Below are positions 17,412-23,008 of a stretch of 23,008 nt of DNA, piece by piece. Position 1 is the first letter of the stretch, and every line of letters starts with the position of its first letter. This stretch comes from Ramazzottius varieornatus. Taxonomy: Eukaryota > Tardigrada > Eutardigrada > Parachela > Ramazzottiidae. Under the pieces are notes generated by a model. The model was not told where the DNA came from. It did not search any database and was given only the letters and a program-made list of their open reading frames with translations. The DNA lies in contig BDGG01000001.1 of the NCBI GenBank assembly GCA_001949185.1, forward strand, positions 8,005,262-8,028,269, read 5' to 3'. A program made the position numbers and the translations under genes.

Positions 17412-19652
17412 ACTGACCCGGACACTGGGGCTGCTGCTCTGACGTCTTTTAGCCTCTTTGGGCGAGAAATTCCGCTGTAGCATCATGGAATTATCTAACT
17501 AATCCTTGAACAACTTACTTGCTATAGCCAGTGGCCAACCTTTTCTGAATATACGATCACATTCATTCTGCAAGCCGATGAGGTTTTGATTTTCAGTTTC
17601 GGAAACAAAAACATACGGGAAAACCAGAGGACAGACGGTTTCAGATCAAACTTTTCGTTTCCGTCAATTTACACATTACTTTTTTAACCGCACTGGAAAG
17701 AACGACAACTTGCCTGAGACATAGTGTATCTAATCGCCGAACGACTGCTTCTGCGTGGTCCGGTTCTCTCCGGTTGACTATTGCTGAGTTTTGGACGACA
17801 GTGAATCAGAAGCCAGCTCACAAACGGGCGCATCCGTGCTTAGATTGCTCCAGATCACATCCACCGCATAAAAAAATTGTAGCTAGAGCTACACTCTTCC
17901 TTATCGAAGTACAACTCGGCGGATGAGAGGACAAAGTTTGATGCAAGTTAAATCCATAATTTTGGTTGACGTCGGTTGCCCCGCCAGTCCAGTGACGTAA
18001 TGGGACTAAAATCTGCTCGGAACGAATATTAAATGGCTCGCCTTGAGCTTGTTTGCCTCCTATTACGTCCAGTCCAAACCGGCACATCTGTTCAAAACAC
18101 TTCTTCTATTGGTTTCACTCATTTCTCTTCGTCTGATATACTCAGCGAACCTGTTCCTTGTTTAAGACTCGATTTTATAGACATCGAACTCGAAAGTTAT
18201 GACCAAAAACGAAAATTTCTGTACGTCAGAATTGATATTAAGTATTTACGATTCTTCTTGACTTAAAGAGAAAGCTCTCTGATCGTCGGTTTTAGTATTA
18301 TTAATAGTACGGATAGATGTGAGATTTTCTTGTGTAGGGCATCTCAGCATGATCAAACCAAAAGCTGAGCACTATTTTAAATTTTGCTGGAAGACCCAGG
18401 AATATGGAAAGCGGGGATGCCCAATTCTACTGAGATGGCCCAAGGCAATTATGTGAGAGGTTCCAGGCTACTGATGTCGTTTTCACTATATGAGCGGGGT
18501 GAGCTGATAGAAGTAAAGAAAAGTTGCGAAGAAAGATGGAAAGACGTATGTGCTAGTGGTAATGAGCGGTCTGCCCCATTGTGTACTAGCCATTAACGGG
18601 AAGGAAGAGCCATGAAGTGACATGGTTTCAGTAGCGGTCTTAGACCGAATTCAAATAGACCCGACACTGACCAGTAAAACGACATCTTTCGAAAATTTAC
18701 GGTGAAAACGGAGCACTAAGGTCTTTACCCTTCTCCTAATTCAAGAATCACCTAGAAGATCCAATCCAAATTTTGAAGTTTTGTCGATACCAGACTCTTG
18801 TTGTTCGGTACTTTTGGCTAGCTGAACCTTCTTTGTCTGTCCAAAACTCGGAGAAACATTTCCAGAAAAACAATTTTTGAATTGTAAGTTCTGTTAACGG
18901 TGTAAAAAAAAACACCGAGCAACAAACGGTCAGACAATTCCATGGTGGTCGCAATGGGGCCCAAAATCTTTGTGGATCTTGAAACAATGACTGACTAGAT
19001 GGGTGTCAACGTCTGAAAACTGAGGACGAGTTGTAATCGAACGAATCGAATTTTGTTTCTTGGAAAAGACGACCAGCAGTTCATAGTTACAGCTTTTGCC
19101 GTTCACTGTGCGGTGACCGGTTTCAAGTCGGAAACCTAGTCAGTGCGGTATGCGTTACCGAGATTTACCTCGATCCGATAGCTTTGCCTTAAGGAGATGT
19201 GTTCACCTACACGGCGCTGACTCGCTCGTACAAACGTCAGCGTAGTTCTCGGATACCTAAACCGATCCGCAACCAGCGGAATAATTAGAAGCCTATTCTC
19301 ATTTTCAGAATTGCGCTGCTGGTCTTAAAGGCAGTCAAAATGTTTTCAATAGAGAAGCGCTGAAAGTTTCTACTGCTAAGCCGCCAGGAAGTCAACCGTA
19401 CCTATGGCGTGCAACGGAGCAGAACTTACAAGAGAAGTATCCATCGCCTCACTTCAATCCCCAAACAGATATTGCAAAAGGACATAGAAGAGTCTGATCT
19501 GTAGATCGGGATGGACTGCGTCGGCGGAAATGATTTCTGGACTGAACTGCAGAAATTAGAATCTGGGGAACGATTGCCGACAGGTCTATTTCGATGACTT
19601 AAGCAATGCGCTCTGATGTAACCCGCTTTGATATGGTTCTTTGATTGATTCA

Positions 19653-20212
19653 CCGAGCGTTTTTTTGTGGACCTCTGTTCGGCCATAGTTTTTGTATCAC
19701 TTCTTGGGTCATCTTGGCCGTTCAACAATGCTGGGATCGGCTCTTGATCATCCTTCTGCCGGGGGAGATAAGCTGATGGGATCACCGATACCCATTATGT
19801 ACGATCCTGCGCTCAGTCGTATGCGCAAATGAAGCCCGGGTAGTGAGAATGCGATAGACCGGCTAATGAACGGCTAGCTGTCAATTATTGGAACGCAAAC
19901 GCCAAACATCAGACACGGTCAAGCCAGCATGCCATTGAGGACCGGTCATACACCTTGGGCATGCGTGCGTTCGAGGGATCGACTGCCCATCGTTGATTAG
20001 CCGGTCTACCGTGTTCTTACTGACTAGGCTTGATTTACGCGTACCACTGAGTGCAGAATTGTACATAATGGGTATCAGAGATCCTATCAGCTTATCTCCC
20101 GCGGTAGAAGGACGATCAAGAGTCGAATCCAACATTGTGGAACGGCCAAGATGACCCAAGAAGTGATACAAGAACTATGACCGAACGGAGATCCACAAAA
20201 GCTCGGCATCAG
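19653..20212. repeat. About 560-bp foldback with ~250-bp diverged arms
   Basis: The left arm (about 19653-19905) is the inverted complement of the right arm (about 19963-20212). In a 139-base stretch compared by eye about 15 positions differ, so roughly 89% match there; the inner part is less similar. The loop is about 58 nt. The right arm on minus carries a 96-codon frame (19881-20171); the left arm holds the equivalent frame on plus but with an early stop. No protein family is recognised. It lies in the predicted intron of the GT11 gene, so the pre-mRNA would contain a long hairpin. Confidence 0.9.
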
Positions 20213-20390
20213 CAGATGAGACAGAACTTAAGAATAGATCAAGTCTCTTGGTTCAGTGTCTGATCTGGAATCGGTTTGTTGTTAAGCTTTCGAAACAGCG
20301 TTCAGACAGCTTTTAGGTCACATCGTTGCCTTTTCTCGTCGGCTCGGGCCCGTTCATTGATGTTTATCAGTTTGTTATCTACACTTAAAT

Positions 20391-20399
20391 TATAAAAAG
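20391..20399 (+). promoter_or_regulatory. TATA-like box upstream of the GT11 catalytic exon
   Basis: TATAAAAAG lies 129 bp before the catalytic exon and 195 bp before its first in-frame ATG (20586, AAAATGG context). It could drive a shorter transcript without the anchor exon, or be chance AT-rich intron sequence. Confidence 0.25.
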
Positions 20400-20519
20400 T
20401 GAAAGTTGTTGTTAAATTTTTATGCAAAATTTTGTTCTGAAGTACGTTGTTGAAGGACAGTAACACTGACCAAACCGGTGTTATTTGTCATCAATTGGTA
20501 TGTTTTTTCTGATTTACAG

Positions 20520-21554
20520 GAAAGCTTATCACCACCTGCTAAGATTCTTCGATTAACTTGCGCGAAAGCCGACCACCGTCACAAAATGGCCGTGCGAATG
20601 ATGGAACTAAGAAGACTGAATGAGCTTAAGGTGAAGATGTCGAGGTCCTATCGAAACCAAAGTTTAGCGGAAAAACCTTCAACGGACAAGCTGCATGGCT
20701 TCGTCACCATTCATCATCCCTGTGGACGCTTAGGAAACACTATGTTTCAAATAGCTTCGCTACTGGGAATTGCGCGAACGAACAATTTAATTCCTGTCGG
20801 CTTCAACGTGGATGGAAAGAATATATCGGTTTTTGAGGGTGTCTGGTTCTTTGATAAGGCACACATGGCTACCGTTAGTGTCAACAACAACTTTTGTGTT
20901 GTAAAGGAAGATGGTGTAGGAACATACGCTCCGAAAACAGGTAATCTGTCGGCAAACTGCAAAAATTCTTCTGCGTCTATTTCTGGATGTCTTCAGTCAT
21001 GGAAATATTTTGCGAATTCGACACTTGAGGTTTCTCTGTTGCTGACTTTTGCGGCCGGCATTTATCGTAGTGCGGAAGTGAGGCTGATTCAGGGGTATGC
21101 TCAACTTGAAAAACATCCGGAGAACTTGGGTCGTCTTTTAACAATAGGAGTTCACGTTCGTCGGACCGATTTCACGCAAGCCGGATGGAACAACTATGGT
21201 TTAGTGCCGGCCCCAGAAAAGTACTTACTGGGGACGCTGTCCGAGGTCGAAGCAAAGTATCCGTCTTCCTTAATCTTTGTGATCGGAGATGATTACGGGT
21301 ATTCCAAAACCTTATTCAACCGGACGAATATTCATGTGTTTCCACCAAGTGAATTTCCTGAAGTGGACATGGCTGTAATGCACATGATGGACAGGCTCAT
21401 CATCTCTGCTGGAAGTTTTGGGTGGTGGTGTGGCTACTTGAGCCGAGCGGACGAAGTTTACTATTATAAAGACTGGCCGAAGATTGGGAGTGGTCTCGAA
21501 CTACTCTTCAACAGAAAAGACTACTTCCCATCCCACTGGACCGGACGATCATGA
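20520..21554 (+). CDS. GT11 family alpha-1,2-fucosyltransferase-like protein, catalytic exon
   Basis: Predicted Golgi enzyme transferring fucose from GDP-fucose to a galactoside-type acceptor. A pyrimidine-rich acceptor (TTTTCTGATTTACAG) sets the exon start at 20520. 344 codons follow to TGA 21552-21554. A charged helical stem (MMELRRLNELKVKM) precedes the GT11 fold. GRLGNTMFQIAS is at about 20727-20762, the donor-binding HVRRTD box at about 21153-21170, and ISAGSFGWWCGYL at about 21404-21442. The end, YFPSHWTG, is shared in form with the minus-strand copy. Several N-x-S/T sequons suit a lumenal domain. The first in-frame ATG is 20586, which would give 322 residues with no membrane anchor, so I prefer splicing to the signal-anchor exon at 17050-17259. 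The two GT11 proteins align along their length but are well diverged, with HVRRTD here and HVRRGD in the other. Confidence 0.93.
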   Translation, partial: ESLSPPAKILRLTCAKADHRHKMAVRMMELRRLNELKVKMSRSYRNQSLAEKPSTDKLHGFVTIHHPCGRLGNTMFQIASLLGIARTNNLIPVGFNVDGKNISVFEGVWFFDKAHMATVSVNNNFCVVKEDGVGTYAPKTGNLSANCKNSSASISGCLQSWKYFANSTLEVSLLLTFAAGIYRSAEVRLIQGYAQLEKHPENLGRLLTIGVHVRRTDFTQAGWNNYGLVPAPEKYLLGTLSEVEAKYPSSLIFVIGDDYGYSKTLFNRTNIHVFPPSEFPEVDMAVMHMMDRLIISAGSFGWWCGYLSRADEVYYYKDWPKIGSGLELLFNRKDYFPSHWTGRS

Positions 21555-22218
21555 AACAGTTCATGACCATCAAGATAGTATGCCTTTTTGGAATAATTGT
21601 TCGAGCGAATTTTGGAGTTAGTCGTTCATGCTGAAAGCTGTCGTTTTGAAAACACAGCTAAATGAATTGACCCTGCCAGCCGAATACATTCGGTGTCTAG
21701 TATATATCTGATACGAGCAAAGAATTTATCAATGTACCTTAACTGCTTGGAAGGCAAGCGCAGCAAAAAAAGTGGACAAAACAGTGGTATGCATGATCGA
21801 AAGTCGTATTGCAGTGCTCAGTAAGCAGGCGCAGAAACTAAACGGCTAAATTTCCGTTTCTGACATCAGGACCGGTTGATTGCATAGTTGCTACATTAGA
21901 TTGGTTCTAGACATTTTGTGCGAAAACTGCGCACAAAGTGCGTCTCGCGTACACGTCAATAGGCTTGCATTAGCTTACAGCGCTATTGCTATATATCAGT
22001 ATTTACGCCGTACAGTGCAACATGCATCAACTTGTCCAACACCCCATACGTGCTTAAGCGTCTGCGTTGGGAACTCGAAGCAAATTTCGAGATTTTCGGT
22101 GTGCCAAAGTGTGAGCAATCGGGAATCCACCGTAATTTCCATATACTGTTATCCTTTGATCTCGTTGTTCAGACAAATTTCTTAAGATCAGCGAACTGAA
22201 GTTCCTCAAACTTTTCTT
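21555..22218. other. 3' flank of the GT11 gene, nothing else recognised
   Basis: Holds the 3' UTR and intergenic DNA. No close AATAAA follows the stop; the nearest, at about 22268-22274, is already inside the downstream TIR element. Confidence 0.5.
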
Positions 22219-22348
22219 TACAGCCCGTTCACGCCAACTTTCTACCACCTGCAACTTCGACGTACAAAAAATAAAGAAGGCATCTGTTCCTTTCTTGCCT
22301 ATACAATATCATACAACTTTTCAAGCAGCTTCTAGTGAGCTATGGTTG

Positions 22349-22883
22349 GATAACATAAGTTGAGAGATGGTTCCGAAAAACAGGTTAATACGACTTCCGG
22401 TGGGAAACATTAATCATCACGAACAAAACGTGCTCTGTGGAATTCCAGGCGTGAGTAAAAACCTCAATTCGATTTCAACAAGCGAACAGATACTTAGGAT
22501 GTTAAATAAAATTAGACGAGACTGCAGCAAAGCCCTGCAAGCGTGGCAAGTGAATTAAATCCGACAAATTCGACCGTTTTGCCGGTAAACCCCCTCCTCT
22601 ATAAGAAATTCCAGGTCGTGACCTGAACGGCACATCGGTACTTTCGACCAATTTCCCTAAAGAACAGTCTGTGTTCTACTTACTGTGAACCAAAAAACAG
22701 CAGAAATTTAAACCGAAATTGTAGAAAATATTTTCGAAAACACCCCCAAAAATTTTGAAAGTTGGTGCAATTTTTGCGTTTCCCGACCGCTACTTTAATG
22801 TCAATTGTAACTTCTAGTAAACGGATTCCAGGTCAGTAGGTTTTCCTGAGGTAGCCAATAAGATGCCCGATCGAGGAAAACTG
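22349..22883 (+). repeat. Right copy of the perfect 535-bp inverted repeat
   Basis: Identical in inverted orientation to 1-535. Both ends of the match fall inside the element 22221-22959: 128 bp of the element on the left and 76 bp on the right are outside the shared part. The right limit is set only by the window edge of the other copy. Confidence 0.97.
22367..22558 (+). CDS. 63-codon ORF in the TIR element, right copy
   Basis: Begins at ATG with a fair context (GAGATGG), ends TAA at 22556-22558, and is identical to the antisense copy at 326-517. The product would be small and basic, with no motif recognised. It is the only coding-like frame in the element. It may be a fragment of an element protein or chance. 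Confidence 0.25.
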   Translation: MVPKNRLIRLPVGNINHHEQNVLCGIPGVSKNLNSISTSEQILRMLNKIRRDCSKALQAWQVN

Positions 22884-23008
22884 GTTATGAAGTTGCGCGA
22901 TTATCGCGTGGAGGACGGCTTGAATAAATAGGTGGTAGCAAGTTGGCGTGAACGGGCTGTAAATTAGTGTTAAAGCGCGAAGTTGCAGACCGAGTCAGTT
23001 TTCGAGCT

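Larger units (their letters stand above)
17260..20519 (+). other. Predicted 3.26-kb intron of the plus-strand GT11 gene
   Basis: Runs from donor GTAAGC to acceptor TTTTTTCTGATTTACAG. It contains the 22-bp duplication at 17368-17411, an A-loop hairpin at about 18895-18917 and the large foldback at 19653-20212. A plus frame with ATG at 18417 reaches a good donor (GAC followed by GTATGT, about 18546) in phase 0 and could be a cassette exon, but no good acceptor was found for it. Nothing else here is recognised. Confidence 0.45.
22221..22959. mobile_element. 739-bp TIR element, CAGCCCGTT family, TA target site
   Basis: Termini CAGCCCGTTCACGCCAACTT...CTACCACCT pair over 30 bp with one mismatch (22221-22250 with 22930-22959). 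TA flanks both ends (22219-22220, 22960-22961). The first ten bases match the element at 13438-14024 and the next twenty are related. The interior (22349-22883) is duplicated perfectly and inverted at 1-535. Coding capacity is limited to a 63-codon frame, so it would be non-autonomous. Confidence 0.88.

Noticed and set aside
16884-17486. 200-codon minus-strand ORF with ATG
   Set aside because: No motif was recognised and it runs antisense through the signal-anchor exon, which has a topology, donor and phase match to the GT11 gene. It remains the main alternative.
17975-18000. HWTGG on minus, like the end of GT11 proteins
   Set aside because: The preceding sequence lacks the other GT11 motifs in any frame, so the match is too short to call a third fucosyltransferase remnant.
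1-22883. The whole window as one giant TIR transposon (Polinton/Maverick-like)
   Set aside because: No PolB, retroviral-type integrase, packaging ATPase or capsid genes were seen, and the long repeat lies inside a small TIR element rather than forming element ends.
1-23008. CRISPR arrays, rRNA genes, bacterial operons
   Set aside because: No regularly spaced direct repeats, no rRNA sequence and no Shine-Dalgarno-led gene runs were seen; the gene structures are eukaryotic.

Overview
The window looks like genomic DNA from an invertebrate animal, at moderate GC, gene-poor and rich in transposons. The evidence is type II membrane glycosyltransferases split by GT-AG introns, introns of about 60 nt inside one transposon gene, no bacterial ribosome binding sites or operons, and eukaryote-only mobile elements (a DIRS-type tyrosine-recombinase retrotransposon, a PIF/Harbinger-type DNA transposon and small TIR elements with TA target sites). 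The phylum cannot be fixed from the sequence alone.

Layout. 1-535 is a perfect inverted copy of 22349-22883. 1680-4126 is a decayed DIRS-like retrotransposon: gag, a pol ORF with its reverse transcriptase deleted, and a tyrosine recombinase broken by two stop codons. 4127-7976 is mostly non-coding, with foldbacks at 4594-4822 and a 340-bp TIR element at 6991-7330. 7977-9046 (minus) is the catalytic exon of a GT11 (alpha-1,2-fucosyltransferase-like) gene. 9105-12420 holds nothing firm. 12421-12732 (minus) encodes a signal-anchor N-terminus that could be the first exon of that GT11 gene. It is divergent from an unrecognised small gene at 12897-13340 (plus). 13438-14024 is a small TIR element. 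14981-16830 is a 1.85-kb Harbinger-like transposon with 49-bp TIRs, a transposase C-terminus on minus, a spliced and frameshifted ORF on plus and a degenerate 12-bp repeat. A second, diverged GT11 gene follows on plus: a signal-anchor exon at 17050-17259 and a catalytic exon at 20520-21554, in matching phase across a 3.26-kb intron that contains a ~560-bp foldback. The window ends in a 739-bp TIR element that contains the right-hand copy of the terminal inverted repeat.

How the genes fit together. The two GT11 genes point away from each other and probably encode Golgi enzymes that add fucose from GDP-fucose to glycans. They are too diverged to be a recent duplication. Everything else recognised is mobile DNA, mostly decayed. 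The most unusual architecture is the identical 535-bp inverted repeat bracketing the GT11 pair.
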